In this document: in pieces, positions 1 through 13,495 of the stretch
Layout: every line of letters begins with the position of its first letter
Position numbering within the stretch: position 1 is the first letter of the stretch
NCBI GenBank assembly: GCA_003254925.1
Contig: QANZ01039167.1
Location: 212,282 to 276,281 of the forward strand
Length of the DNA: 64,000 nucleotides
Direction: 5' to 3'
Source of the DNA: Chamaecrista fasciculata
Lineage: Eukaryota > Streptophyta > Magnoliopsida > Fabales > Fabaceae
Program-made: the position numbers and the translations under genes
Notes under the pieces: model-generated
What the model was told of the DNA's origin: nothing
The model's database searches: none
Seen by the model: only the letters and a program-made list of their open reading frames with translations

Positions 1-582
1 TAATCAATGATATATTTTTAAGTAATTAAGTTCAAGGAAATTAAACTTAATTGCTTGAACCATAAACAGAATTATTCTAGCTCCCCAATCAAGATGTCAA
101 TGAAAATTGGAAAGACTAGTGAGAAGGCAGACAATTAAAAACACTTAAACTCATCTCATGCAGATAAAGTTTTCACAGAAAGTCACAAACAACAAAAAAT
201 GCATTAAACATAAATTCCCCCCCAAGATTAGCAGCCAAACAATCAATACCACAAATAAACTCTACAGTCAGATGACATTGCCCTTCAGAGGTATTAATCA
301 CATGCACCAAAAAGATCTAAAATGACCTATTACAAATTAAATCCTTATGAAGGAAAATAATTTTTTTTTTTTAAAAAAAAAAAGAAAACTTTACAAATGA
401 AATTAACACGCACGGTAAGATTTTTTTTTAATTGTACACAATACAACTATCATGATTCATGAAGACTGCAGCCACTTTCCTATCCCAATGGAGAAAAAAC
501 ACTGACAGATATGGCTGTTTACTCTACGTGGGGAATGTATCAAACAATGCCACATGAGGAGAGTTTGACATGATAAATTCAT

Positions 583-3500
583 TTACAATAGCTCCTTATC
601 ATAAAATGCAAGAAGCTGCTTCACGTGATTATTCCAGGTAGCCACGTTTTGCCCATCAACTGCAACCCAGTCAACAACAGTCGATGCCGGTTGCTCCCAC
701 CACTCGTCAAGCTGCAATTGCAGTCACAATTCAAAACTTTAGTGAATCTACAGCTCAGATTACCATTATAGAAAAACATGGAATTCAACTAATCTCAAGT
801 AGCCTGAGATCCTTCTCTAAAAGGCATTTTCTTTATTATACCACATGAAAATTAGTCACATGCATAGCATGTGTTGTGTCAAAGAGAAAAAAAGATTATG
901 TAGAAATCTTAGGAGATCGGAAGACAGTTATAATCTAGAAAAGCATATCATGGATTAGAAAACAAAAAAAATGCAGCAAAATAGGAACGGGAGCAAGAAA
1001 GACTGGTAGGGGAAAATATATGGCAAATTATTTAGCTTCTGGCAGCGAGCACAAACTGAATTTTCTTTCCCTGGTTTGATAATGTGGTTGTTTTCTTTAT
1101 TTAAACATCTATGAAGTAGTGTATATAGGACATGTTCCCTGGCCACTTCTCAATAAAACGTCGCATGATAAGAGTAATAATAGTAGTTGCTCACCAATCC
1201 CCTGACATATTTGCATTCTTCCAAGCTTTTTTGAGCATTCAAAACTGCAGTCTTAAGTTCAGGCAACCATTTATCCATGACAGTTTTCTCTTGTTCTGCT
1301 GCCAAATTCAAAGAAAAATTTGTCGTCCTGGAGCATGATATCAAATGTCATTAGGTAAGAATGGAAGCTTTCCACAAATTCCCAAAAATCATATCTATGT
1401 TCTCTAGCATAATCCATATATCTTTGACCAAGTTATAATCAGGGAAGATATTGCGAATTTTGAAGCAGACAAGATAGAGAACGTGGAAAATTGGAGATGA
1501 CTAGGCCACAACATTAAAAAAAATAAAATCTCTTACATAAATTGGAAGAAATGGTATCATCATTTTATGGTAGAATATCCAATAGGAAAATAATGACTGA
1601 GATCACAGTTGTTCAGATTTACCTTTCATACTCTTGTTGAACTCGATAAGCATGGTTCAACAGCGCATGACCACTTTCAATGAGATCTTGTCGAATATGG
1701 ACAAGATTAATTGCCTTTAATAAGTCTTCCAAAACACTAGCTTCAGAACCACGGAGTTTCAAACAGAACTCTAGGGACTCCAGCACTGATGCTAGACCAG
1801 CATCTGATCCGCCTAAACCTATCCAAGTAACAAGAAAAAGAATTCACATATTATAACAGCTTTTAACCTGTGTGAATGCAAGTAACACAAAAGGATTTAT
1901 TATATTCTTCCAAATTCAAGAAAATGAAATAAGACAATGCAGTAGGATATAAATTTGAATCTCAAAATAAAATGATATCTTTCATTTAGCTTCGTTTCAT
2001 TCTACAACTGCATTCCATATATTACAGTCATGTTTGATCCTTCAGAATTACAATTTCATTATGTAAGTCGTATTAGTACTCACTCTACTAAGTTGCTTTC
2101 AACATTTTTAAAATAATAGCCTGCTCTCAATCAAATATTGAAATATAAATATGGAGAGCCATACAATTCCCAAATCCCAAGAATAAAACTTCAACTTCAT
2201 AAATAGTAGTTCTTTTTACATAGATATTGACTCTGACTACTGCACAGGAATTTCCAAACGCCATGTGAAATAAGGGAAAACTAGCCTTGGATGCTATGCT
2301 TAGAGAAACCAGTCATGAGGCCCTCTCTAAATGGTAATTTTGGAAACCTGTTAAGCTTATATAATCTGTTATGTTAGCTGCACATCATATAAATCCAGAT
2401 AATATCACCTTATTCCCGTTCAATCTTATATGTCCAGTCAAATAGGCCCTAATATACTGCTGAGATGGGTATTTAAGAAAAAACAAGGATAAAATCTATT
2501 GCCTATGCTATAAACACATAAAACTTTGCCATGAACAGCCATGGATTAAAATAAACGTTGGCTACATTATGTGGCATGACCTTGGGGCTTGCCCATTTAA
2601 GAGTTTATCACGTTAATTCATCATGCACTTGCAAAACCAATCTATAAAACAAGATTCATGTCAAAGGAAAATCATTCTGGCAGAAGTAGTACAAAGAAAG
2701 ATACATATTTCAAAGCCTACCATAGATATACAACTGATCCAAACATGACACTTAAATTTCATATAAAGAATTATATACTTACCAGCAGGATACTGAAGGG
2801 CAGCTGATACACGACATATTGATGGAATTGCTGAAGGATCTCGGGCACCAGCTCTTGTTGTCAAAATAGCCGCATTCATTTCGGCATTTGCAACAGCTTC
2901 CTGTCCAGTGGAGCCACTGGCACCCATGGCTTCAAGGAGTGCCTGAAGCAGAATTATTGAAGAGAAAACTTAGTTCAGGTACATCTAATTATATGACATC
3001 ATTGATTATCAAATGCAAATCTCTACACATCCCTCTCATGTGCAACTTCATCACAAGAACACCATTGTTGGTGACCTAAATTAAGTTCTAAACTCGGGAG
3101 TTCCTATTTTAACCAAATTTACACAATTTAACAACCGTCCCGTGATGATGAGAGATGGACCAGTCAAATGGGATCTCAACTGAGCTAAATTGATATTCCC
3201 ATGGACTCAACATTGGAGACTAATGTCTAACATGTAAAGAGACTATATAAATCAAACCCCAAGAACTAATAAATCTTTTTATGAAAGCTAATACAAATAA
3301 CCTATTGTCTTTTGGATCACTTTAAACCTGTGGGGAAGAAGGAAGCATGTAGAGGCTATTATCTGGACTCCGATAAAAAGTAGATACTTCTTTGTCAATA
3401 AGATCCTTTGCACTATTTGAAATCTCAACAACAACAGTACAGGCTGGAATTATAGTGCTTGATGCATACTCCCTTGCAGCTAATGGCTGCTGACTCCAAT

Positions 3501-6500
3501 ATGCAGCAGCATCCTGCAAATATTAAAAAATAAGAATTAATTAAATCTGCTCATAATTGTTAGAAAATAAAAATTCAACAAGAAATTTCAAAATTGCTTT
3601 GCTTAATAAAAGTGAATACCATCAACGCAAAGTTGGACGAAATTAGGTTGACTTTTCAAATATTCATAGTCCTTACACATCATAAATTTATGTAGCAATG
3701 CCACAAGAGCTAATCTATCATCTCAAATAATAAAACCATGGGCGATCTAAGGATTGAAGCAAGGTGCTATAATAAACCAAGGATAAGAAGCTTCAAAGGA
3801 TATCATAGTTATATTTCCGTATTACTACTGGTATAAACACTGAAACAATGAATGCAACATACCGTATTAGCCTTTAGCAGAGCAGTATATATTGTCTCAA
3901 GTTCTGATCTACGAGCATCAAACTCTTCAATCTTTTTCCACTTTTTTTTCAGAGAATCTTCAGCTTCTTTCCTTTCACCACACAACTTATTCAAGCGTTG
4001 TATTTCAGACATCAGGGTGTTTAAGCTTGCCTTTAAACCAGCCAATTCTCTTTCCTTGGCCCAAACCTCCAACTGAATTCCAGGAAGAAAAGTGAAGACA
4101 AGGCAGATGTTTGAGCAAGTAAATAAGTTATTTCCCCCTTAATGAAAATATAAATCCTTTCTTTCACTCCCTCCACCAATGATGATATAGTAAGGTTTCC
4201 TACCACTAAAAATTGAGTAATTATGGAAAGCCAGTGTGAGAGAAAAAATATTCCTTTCCTAATTGAATTCAGAAAAAGGAAATAATATATTTCAAAGTTA
4301 AACATACCCGCAACTAGTCCATAATAACTAGTTAATCATAGATATACACAAAATCCCCTGGCTTAAAGAATTTCAGAATTTATTAATAGCATCAATTTTC
4401 AGAACCTTTTCCCAAGCTTTTCCAAATAGAGGTAGTAATTTGCTGTAATTTTTTATATAAAAATTAAAATAAAAAATTATTTGGAGAAAAAACCTCCAAT
4501 TGCCGAAGGCTGCCAAGGTTCTGGGTGGTGCTTCCGATACCAATTGAGCGTGAAGAATTGTCACTGCCTCCATGAAGACGTTTAACAAGTTTCTGACACA
4601 AGTCCCTAGCTTCTGTGGCATTGTTCAGTGCATCTTCAGTAGCCAAAAACTGCTGAACATGTGCTTTCTGTGAACACAGAGATAAGACATTAATTCAATG
4701 GCTCTACAAATAGAAACCAAAACTCAAAATAAAAAATAAAAGATAAATTATGATGCAAGGTTGCTATCAACACGCCATCAAGTTAAAGGAAACCTCCTTA
4801 ATTAATTTACAAACAACCCTGAGGAATGAAGAGTAGTTTGAGAACAAAGTGAAAAGATGCAACAATGCATAAGATCAACCTGAGGACGAAGAACATAGTA
4901 ATATAGCTAACCAGGTACAAAAAAGAGAAGAAGTTCAAAGTCCTCATAAAGATAAAGAATAAAGATGTTCGGAGGAAAAGGTACAAGCTTAAAGGAAAAA
5001 ACAACTAGGAACACTTCTTTAGGAAGATAAAATTGAAAAATTAAGAAATGAAAGACCTGTCTCTCAAGAAGTTGATTCTGACTTCCTCCAGGAGTTACAT
5101 CAACTCCTATTTTTCCGTTTCCACAAATTTGATACGGTAACGGAGAGCTTCCATCAGGAGAGGAAACATCCATGACTATGTTATTTTCATATTTGTACCT
5201 GATTGGGAAATGGAAGTGAGAATTGTGACCAATAGAACAATTAAACTTTTTTCAGATTATAAAGAAATCATACAGAACATTCGCGGAAAAAAAAAAGAAG
5301 ATAAAACTATCCCTTACATATCACAAGGCATTGCGTGAGAGGTGCAGAACCAAAAGGGATATAACACAGGAACTCCGAAGATAAACTCTCAGTTTTTCTA
5401 ATAAATAACAAAGATGAAAAAGGTAACTAAAAAATTAAATGACCATTCACAAATAGACTGAAGAAATTAAATATCAAACTTCACTACAATACTGATAAAT
5501 ATAAGATAGCACCCAATTAACTTGATAATTAGTATCCTAATTTCATAATCCTAGTTTACTAATTATAATTAATGATATTTTTACTGATAATCTCTTTAGA
5601 CCTCCATCATTAAAATACCCTAACATTCCAATTAACTGATAAATATCCTCATCATTCTGAATTCCTAATATTCTATCCTATCTCATTCCTCATAAAGCAA
5701 GTGGAGAGTGGAGGGTAGAAGAGTGTATGGAACCACATCTCTCAGAGTTGGATGCTTAAGTCTTTGTGTGTTATTTTCCACTTCACCATAACTGATTTTT
5801 GAGAAAGTTACAGTAGCAAAGAGTAATGAATTCAATACAAGGTTCCAAGTTCCAAATTCCAAAATTGGAACCATAGAGGCATTAACAAGAGTACCATCTG
5901 CACAAGAAGAGAAAAAATAACATATTCGGATACCTCAAAGTCTCGGCATCTGCTCTTACATCAATCTTCTCAATTTCTCTGGAAATTAGACTTTTGATCC
6001 GAGCAGTGTATGCAGTAACGGCTTGAAGCAATAGAGGAGGACTCTTGAGGCAATTCACAATAACAGTTCTAACCTCATCAGAAATTTCCCCATCAAAATC
6101 AAACCCCAACTTAGCTGCTTCTGATTGAGGATTCAAGTGAATACCACTTCCTTCATAAGCAGGAAAAGAGTTCCTTATTTTTTCGATCATATAAGCACCA
6201 AGAGTTTCACAAGCCTTTCTAATATTCCTTTCCCTTGTAGTCTCTATGAGAATAATGTCATCAGACGATTTACCGCTCTTAACAGTAGAATAGACAGCTT
6301 CCTTCTCATTTTTGGTACTAAAACTATTGATCATTTCAAAAGAAGAATCAACACCTGATCTTTGAGCGTCCCTCGCTTGATTGACATAGTAACAAAGACG
6401 CTTATGATATTCAGCAAATATTTTTGCAGCTTCATCACATTGTCGATCATATGCCTCTAACATAACTTGTTTGTGCCTGCACAATGGGTATAAATATTTC

Positions 6501-7432
6501 ATCATTCCTCATTGAAGAACTCCAGAACATCTGTACTTATTAATCATATCAAGCCAATCATATTAAGCACATTCTCTACTTTTCTCTTTTCTTTTTTCAG
6601 CTTTCTTTCAAACATCTCATTGGCACCAAAACCTAGCTTAAACGTATGGCATTACAGCATAGAATAAAATATATATTTTCAGAAGCACGTGATTAGTTGT
6701 TACAAATCCAAGTAGCTGAATCAAAGTTGTAATGATTTTCACTCATACTCCAAAATCCCAATCAACAAGATAATGCATACATTATTATCACTATGAGTGT
6801 GTTACACTGAAGATTCTCATGATTTGGAGAAGCAGATAAATGGTAAGTCACCAAATTTTAGAAATAACAAACCACACATTCGGTAAATTATGCAAGGAGT
6901 GAAACCTGTAATTCGCCCGTTCATCAAGCATCCTCTTCCGCTCAGCCTCCTCCCTTGAAACCTCGAGCATCCTAGCTCTCAAATCCTTCCTCTGCCTCCT
7001 CACAATATTTCTCAACCTTTCAACCTCTTTCTCTGCCAAATCTCGCTCTTGCAACGCGGCCTCTCGAGTTTCCGCAGCACTCGAACTCTCACTCAATAGT
7101 CTATCCTTTTTCTTCCCTTTACTCTTTCCCTCTTCTTTTCCCGCCGCATTCACCAAACTACTACTAACACTAGTAGCACCATTATCCGCATCACCATGAA
7201 CCGCGATGTTCCTCCGAATATTCTCCACAGTTTTCCCCGATTGCACGCGAGTTATCAAGAATTTCCAAACGGGTAACATGTTCCCACGGCAAATCTTCCG
7301 AAGCGACTCAACCGACGGCAAGTGCGATTTACTTGACGCACCATACTGAGCCAAAGGCCTATAGCCCATTTCCATCTCAAGCCATTGTAGTATCGCCTCA
7401 GGTTGAACCACTGAACTCGACGAGCTCTGCAT
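583..7432 (-). CDS. AUG5: AUGMIN subunit 5 (HAUS5-like), complete, 10 exons
   Basis: Subunit of the eight-part augmin complex, which recruits gamma-tubulin to the side of existing microtubules in the spindle, phragmoplast and cortex. Coding exons, complement: 6906-7432, 5934-6476, 5057-5198, 4494-4667, 3863-4072, 3328-3513, 2783-2942, 1623-1818, 1195-1327, 583-711. All introns are GT-AG, and the exons sum to 2400 nt (799 aa plus stop), close to the Arabidopsis protein as remembered. Exon 1 gives the conserved N-terminus ([29 protein letters not shown]) followed by a long charged coiled coil ([19 protein letters not shown]). Exon 5 gives another coiled coil ([15 protein letters not shown]). 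The C-terminus has [14 protein letters not shown] and ends in AFYDKELL. I chose the ATG at 7432 (MQSSSSS) because it matches the remembered ortholog; an in-frame ATG at 7450 would add six residues. Every exon is open and in frame, so it looks functional. Confidence 0.95.
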
Positions 7433-7797
7433 TGCAAGTCCCAATTTCAAGCTTGGAAAATTGTGGATTCTGCGACTAACCTCGCATTGACTAGAAACGC
7501 CTGCAAGTTAGGGAAGTTGTTGAAACTGGTATTCTAAGTAGAAATCGCTTTTCTTCGATTTCTACTTAGAACTGAAAACGCCAATTCAATGATGGAGAGT
7601 GAATCAGCGAATCAGAAAGAGAGAAAAATGAACAAGAATCGCAGATCTAACAAATGCGGAGGATTCTGGCCGGCCGATTACAAAACTGTGTGTAATTTCC
7701 GTCGCTTGCAAAACTTGGGAGCACCGCTTTGTTCGTAGTTAAGTTGAAAATTGAATTCACGACTCAAAACTCAAATTTCATTTTCGTCCTTTCTATA

Positions 7798-7831
<34 letters not shown>

Positions 7832-8767
7832 GGCCAAATACTCACATTGGTCCTAAAATCAAATTTGAATATTATATAGGCCAAATACTCACTTTTGGTC
7901 CATGATCCAAAATTTTAAATTTTGGATTAGTCTTATATGTTTTCATAGTTTTTTATTTTTTTATCTCAAATTAGTTATTTCCCTTTTATTTCAAATTTGG
8001 ATGTCATGTCTTCAAATATACAAATTACTTTTAACGAATTTTTTCTTTAGTGCTCATGTTACATAGAGTTAAAATTTAAATTGGTCATATTTTTTTTATT
8101 TGAAGTCTGAAGTGACCAGTTCAAAATTATGTGTTACTCATTAGTAAGATATTTTATACTTTTAAGACAAGATTTAATCTTATTTACTAATAGTTGTAAC
8201 TGGACATAAAAAAACTCTTCAAGAGTATATAACATAGTTCCGAACCAATAGTCACAAGAGAGATATTAAATATGATCAATTTTATTCATTTTACTATGAA
8301 AATAAATTATTCATTTTTGGGATTTAATTTAATGTTATTTGCTTATGGCTTTAAATAAATAGAAAATGATTCATCAAAAATAAATTTTAATTATCAACTC
8401 GTTATATTCAAATTTAAAACAAGACAGGTGATAATATTAATGATTTTGGATCAAAAGTGAAAAATCATATAAAGATATAAAATCAATCTAAAACTAATGA
8501 AATATGTATGACTAGTTTAAAATCTATCACTTGCTCTTGTGATCAATGTGAGTATTTGGCTTAATTTATGTAAAGTATAAAATTAAAATAAAATATATAA
8601 AAATAGGTTGAGTCCATGTAAACCTTAGAAGAATTAACAAAGCATTAGAAGAAAGTCAATACTTGATAATTCATACTATACATTAAAAGAAAATCATGAC
8701 ATATATGCAAAGTCAAAAAATTAACTTAAGCCACTGCAACAGCATTAGATTAACTTCAAAATATTAA

Positions 8768-8798
<31 letters not shown>

Positions 8799-9085
8799 GG
8801 TAACGTCAAAAATAACCTAGCAAAACATGCTTAACTTGCAAGTCAAAAGAGTCAAGTCATTCCATAACCTTTCGGCCCCAAAATAAAAGTCATTCCAACC
8901 TTTTTTCTTTTTTGAGTTGCTAATTGCATAATTAAACTTGACTCTATTTTAACAACTTTACATTAGACTGCAAATTAAATGAACTAGCTCAAAAATTAAG
9001 TATATTAAACAAATTTAATTTTTTTTTTTAATATCTGTGAAGAAAAAAATGCTTAGTGAGCAAGAGTCTTGAGGGCAAAGTATGA
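7433..9085. other. AUG5 upstream region and AT-rich spacer
   Basis: The first 300 bases would hold the AUG5 promoter and 5' leader; no clear TATA box was recognised. Beyond this is AT-rich DNA with two TA microsatellites (about 7807-7832 and 8771-8798). Imperfect repeats of the type 'ggccaaatactcac...ttggtcc' occur at about 7833-7910 and 8540-8562. No gene was seen. Confidence 0.6.
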
Positions 9086-9830
9086 TTGTGGCAACGATGT
9101 AATTTCCAAGATGGTGAAAAAAATGTGATAATTCATAATTCTAGATTGTGGAGGAAGTCGAGGAACATGGTTACTAATTTGGATGTTGTGATGAATGGGT
9201 TAAAGTGGAAGGTGAATGATGGTGAGAGAACTAATAAGAAAATGTTTCTTATTTTTATAATCTGTTTCCATTTTAAATTATATTTTTATTTTAAAATTTA
9301 GAAAATATGTTTGTTTTATAAAATTAAAAATTCATTTTTATTCATAATTTAATATTTAAATTATGTTTACTTAAAGAATCATTTATGTTTTATTCTAAGT
9401 TTGATTATTATTAACGGATGATATTCATATGATTAAATAGTTTATTTTTATGTTAAGTTACAAAATATTATAAATTTTTTTTTTTTAGAAATAACAAAAC
9501 ACATTATCCAGTCATATTTAATTTTTTATTTTCAGCGAAAATGAAAATAAAAAACAAGACAACTAAAGAGGCCATAAATTTTTTTATGGATGATTGGTTG
9601 GAGGGTTCTAATATTTTGTGAGAATTGGTTATGCAACTTTTTATTTTATACCTTCTTGTAAGCTTTTATATCCTATGATCAAATATGATTGGAGTTTTAA
9701 TAAGGAGGATCGGGAACTTAGTTCCACTATTTGGTCTCGTTAGAGGTGGAGGAATGATGAAATTTTAGGTGATGGTAGATGGTAGATATGTGGGAATTGA
9801 TAAGGACTCGTATATTAAGGTTGGTTAAGA
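9086..9830 (+). mobile_element. Possible decayed LINE (non-LTR retrotransposon) fragment
   Basis: Translation near 9165-9236 gives GLKWKVNDGERTN, and near 9575-9605 FFMDDWLEGSN. Together these resemble the stretch before the zinc-binding region of plant LINE reverse transcriptases, where a W-K-V-x-D-G motif is followed by a D-x-W-L motif. The two halves are separated by about 340 bp of very AT-rich DNA, presumably a later insertion, and downstream frames are full of stops. No endonuclease or reverse transcriptase core is visible, so this is a weak call. Confidence 0.35.
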
Positions 9831-9887
9831 ATTTAATTTAATTTTTTTTTTTGGTAAGAGGTGAGGAATTTTATAATTAGAGATTTT

Positions 9888-10392
9888 GGGTGTGTTTGGT
9901 TTAACAATATAAACTCATTATAATTTCATTATCCCCATTTTCATTACATAACTTAAGCTATAGTGCTATATAGGTGTTTGTTTTCCAATTATAAAGTCAT
10001 TACAAAAATATCACTTCATTACAAACTCATTTCATTACATATTTCATATCCAATTACTAACATCTAGCACAAATTCCGAGAGAATTTCATTACTATTTCA
10101 TTTCATAACCACCACAATCAAAAAGTCAAAATATTATTTTTTTTATTTCTATCTATTTTCATTATCAATTATCAATTATACCCCTATACAATTTAAAAAA
10201 ACCCATATATTTATTTCAACCAACCACAATCATTACATACCCTTTTTCATAATTTCACATCCTATTTTTTTCATTACATCTCAAACTAATCCAAACACCA
10301 TTTTCATTACATTTTCATTACATAATTTTCTCATTACCATTTCATTACATAAAATCATCATTTCATTACTTATTTCTAATCCAAACACACCC
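9888..10392. mobile_element. MITE-like element with GGGTGTGTTTGG termini
   Basis: A 12-bp perfect terminal inverted repeat (gggtgtgtttgg at 9888-9899, ccaaacacaccc at 10381-10392) bounds 505 bp rich in 'tttcattac' repeats. The flanks share ttt on both sides, compatible with a 3-bp target duplication as in PIF/Harbinger-type Tourist elements, but that is too short to be decisive. It has no coding capacity. Confidence 0.55.
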
Positions 10393-10514
10393 TTTGTCGA
10401 GTGGAAAGCTCCTTTGGAAAATAGAGTTGAATTTAGGGCCTGTTAGGAATTACGGAACTTGTTTTACAAGTGATTTTAATTGTTTTTCAAAATGAGTAAT
10501 AGATTATAAATAGT

Positions 10515-10772
10515 GTAAATTAATAATTCGGTCTTTGAAAAATTACCGAGTTAATAATTTGATTCTTGAAATTAAAACACACCGTTTAGTCCTTGAACAA
10601 TTACAATAATATACTTATTAGTTCTTTTATGGACGTTAATATACTATTTTTATCTTTTAAATATTAAAGTATATATCGTTTTAATTTTTCATGAACTAAA
10701 TTATGCCATTCAATTTTTCAATACTTAATTGTCAAATTGGTAGTCTTTTAAAGACCAAAGAAATTGTTAGTG
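10515..10772. repeat. Degenerate foldback repeat
   Basis: The left arm ('aattcggtctttgaaaaatta...') and right arm ('...tagtcttttaaagaccaaag') are imperfect inverted copies. Both contain the 'ttagtccttgaa' motif seen in the other foldback elements of this window. Boundaries are approximate and no clean target duplication was found. Confidence 0.4.
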
Positions 10773-10869
10773 TACTATTATGTAAGTGTTTTAATACTAA
10801 TATGTGTTTGGATAATAACCGGGTGGATGAAGTTTTTAAGATATAAAATCATTTCAATTTTCATATAAT

Positions 10870-11488
10870 CTATGAAGCATGAGCACTGATACAGACACGA
10901 GACACGATACGGCATAAACACACCAACACATCAAATTCTTAAAACTATATGACTCGACACGACATATATTTATACTAAGGGCTTAACGGGCACGCCAATA
11001 TGCATGTAACGTTTTAATTGATTTAAAATTAAAAATTACATAAAATTCTTATATTGATAAATGAGTAAGTTTGGGACCAATTTAAAAAATTATAAAAATG
11101 TGTAAAATTCAGCTAAAATAAATAAAATATTTTAGGACCAATTTGAAATTAACTCATACATTTGGGACTAATTAAAAATTTTGACTCCTTATATAAAATA
11201 ATAATTTTTATACTTATGTATATGTGGGAGGACGACCAGAAGGCTCCTCCCACATATAATATGGTATAGATATATAAGTAATTAAAAATTCATAAATTTT
11301 AATGAAAATTTTAAAAATTGCAATATCTATTCATAATACATGTCATATGCGTCATTATTTTTTATTATTTATCATGTTAAAGTCAGAAAAAATTGATTTT
11401 ATAATCTGAAACTTATAAATAAGTGTCATATGGGTGTCGTGTCGGACACGGTGACATGTCCTCAAATTGAAGTGCCCATACTTAATAG
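10870..11488. mobile_element. hAT-like MITE, copy A, interrupted by a Helitron-like insertion
   Basis: The ends are ctatgaagcat (10870) and the related inverted ...cttaatag (11488). The element is flanked by a perfect 8-bp target duplication, catataat, at 10862-10869 and 11489-11496. The interior carries the family hallmarks: 'acacgacacgatacgg' and 'gtgtcgtgtcggacacgg'. Three more copies lie at 21459, 39733 and 45249. Without the nested insertion at 10975-11270 it would be about 323 bp, the size of copy D. Confidence 0.85.
10975..11270 (-). mobile_element. Non-autonomous Helitron-like element nested in MITE copy A
   Basis: Reading on the minus strand, it starts TCTATACCATATTATATGTG and ends near a G/C hairpin zone (gtgcccgttaa) and a decayed CTRR-type end (ttag). 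It splits the MITE after '...catatatttata' and the MITE resumes with 'tatataagtaattaaaaatt', exactly as in the uninterrupted copy at 45249, with no target duplication. A 10-bp stem (tgtgggagga / tcctcccaca) lies at about 11223-11254. Related copies are at 27682, 47016 and 49526. Confidence 0.7.
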
Positions 11489-11496
11489 CATATAAT

Positions 11497-12914
11497 AATT
11501 GTGATAGGTAGGAAAAAATGTATGAATATTTTAAAATTATACAAGGATAAAAATGAAAAAAAAAATACTTTTTATTATTGACGCGTAGATTATAAGGTTA
11601 TAAGTCGAAATATTTTTATATCCAATGTTTATTTTGGTCTAATATCTTTTCCTCAAAATTTATTTTGCTCCATTGTCTTTCGGAAAGTTTTATTAATTAG
11701 TCTGATATCTATGATTCTATGCAATTTGTTTCAAAATTGTCATACCATTAAGGTCTGTTTCTTTTATTCGTTTATAATGACATGACACTTGATTTGGTTT
11801 CTTTTTCTCTCTCTCTTGCATTTGCCTTTCTCTCTCGTGCTTGACATTTTTGAATAACATGATTTTTTTAGAAAATAATAGGGAAAAGAGCAGTTTTTTT
11901 TATCATAAATGAAGTTTGCAAATTCATGATTTAATAATAAAGCCTATCTCATTCAAAAATGCCACACATAAGAGAAAAAGGGACATGTATGAGAAAAAGA
12001 GAAGTCACGTTAGGTGCCACATCATAAAAACCAACAGAAGAGACAAAACAACTTACGACAATATTATTTTGGACCAAAGTTGCATAAATAATGAGTCAAT
12101 TTGAATATTTTGAAAGATAATTGCCCAAATGAACTTTGAGACAAAAATAATGGACCAAAGTGAACAGTCGACCTATTTTTTGACGCTACATTTGAAAAAG
12201 CTTCGAAACTTGTTGACTCTAGCTCTTAAGTTGGGGTAATTTTCACTAATTTGTGAATTGTGAATGACTCGCTACCAATTTAATGATTTACCAAATGACA
12301 GTGTTTTGCTTTCCACATTAATGATAGAAATCCTACACCTGATAGGGCTTAAAAGAGGAAAATTTATTTTTTAGTTTTAAAATTTTGAAATTATAATTTT
12401 ATCTTTACATATTGAAAATCCAAATCCAATCCAAATCCAATCTCATCTCATTCTAGGATTGGATGAACAGTACTGAATTTGGTATTTATTGAACCCTCCA
12501 TCTCATCTCATCTCATCCACATCATCATTCCATCCAATTTTCTTTTACATTTACTAATCTACCCCTATTCATATACCTATATTTACCTACACTTTAATAC
12601 AAATATAAAAAAGAGAACTAGACAAAATAGTAATTTTACATACCCTCATTTATTACACTTATAATTTTCTCTCTCTATCTATCATTTCTCATTATTTTTT
12701 TATCTTTTCCACTCACATTTTTTCTCTTTCTCTCTCTCTCACACACACATACACCTCTCTCTCTCTTTCACACACCCTACACACACTCTTATTTATATAT
12801 ATATATATATATAATTTATATTAATTCAATTAAACAAAAAATTTATAATATTATTATTTTTTTAGTTGCAATATTTCTCATTCTTCAATCATGCTTGTCT
12901 CTTATATTATTATA
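11497..12914. other. AT-rich spacer, no gene seen
   Basis: Contains scattered 'ggaccaaaatgaa' type repeat fragments, a stretch of 'ccaaatccaatcc' and 'catctcatctcat' repeats at about 12420-12540, a CT/CA-rich tract at about 12660-12790 and a short TA run at about 12796-12813. Short open frames here are low-complexity and are not called. Confidence 0.6.
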
Positions 12915-12922
12915 GAAAGAGT

Positions 12923-13487
12923 TAGGCATGTTCACGGGCCGGGCCGGGTCCACGGCTGGGCCGGGTCACCGGGTCCACCAGGGTCCGGCCGGGCCAAAAT
13001 TTTTTTTTTTAAATTTTTTTATTTATTCTATATATATTGAATTAATACCATCGGGCCAAAATTTTGAATAACTAAAAAAAATTTAAAATTAATTGATCCA
13101 AAATCAACACCATCGGACCCTGGTGGACCATCGGGTGTTGATTTTGCATGGAATTTTTTTTTTAAATTTTTTTATTTATTCTATAAATTTTAACTTATAT
13201 ATATTGGTAAAACAATTAATTTTAGATCAATTTAATGATGTTTTTATCAATAAAGACATTTAATTTGACTTAATTGTTAAAAAAATGTTGATTTAATTAA
13301 GATTAAATATATATTTTATGTATATTTTTAATATACAATTGATAAAAATAATAATAGATATGTATTTCTTACAATTAAAAAAATATTTAGTAGTATAAAA
13401 TATAAAAATAGTATAATAAAAAGTAAAAAAAAAAAAAAAAAAAAATTGGGGGTACGCCGGGTTGGGCTGGGTCCATGAACACCCCTA
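12923..13487. mobile_element. hAT-type MITE with GC-rich tips and 8-bp target duplication
   Basis: The left end, taggcatgttcacgggccgg, and the inverted right end, ...ccatgaacacccccta-like (13470-13487), match the TAGGGGTGTTCA-type ends common in plant hAT elements. A perfect 8-bp duplication, gaaagagt, flanks it at 12915-12922 and 13488-13495. The outer 70 bp on the left are extremely GC-rich (gggccgggccgggtcc), while the 400-bp core is over 80% A+T by eye. It has no coding capacity. Confidence 0.85.
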
Positions 13488-13495
13488 GAAAGAGT

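Noticed and set aside
9888..10392. CRISPR-like array from repeated 'tttcattac' words
   Set aside because: Irregular spacing, words too short, and plant nuclear context; it is MITE interior.
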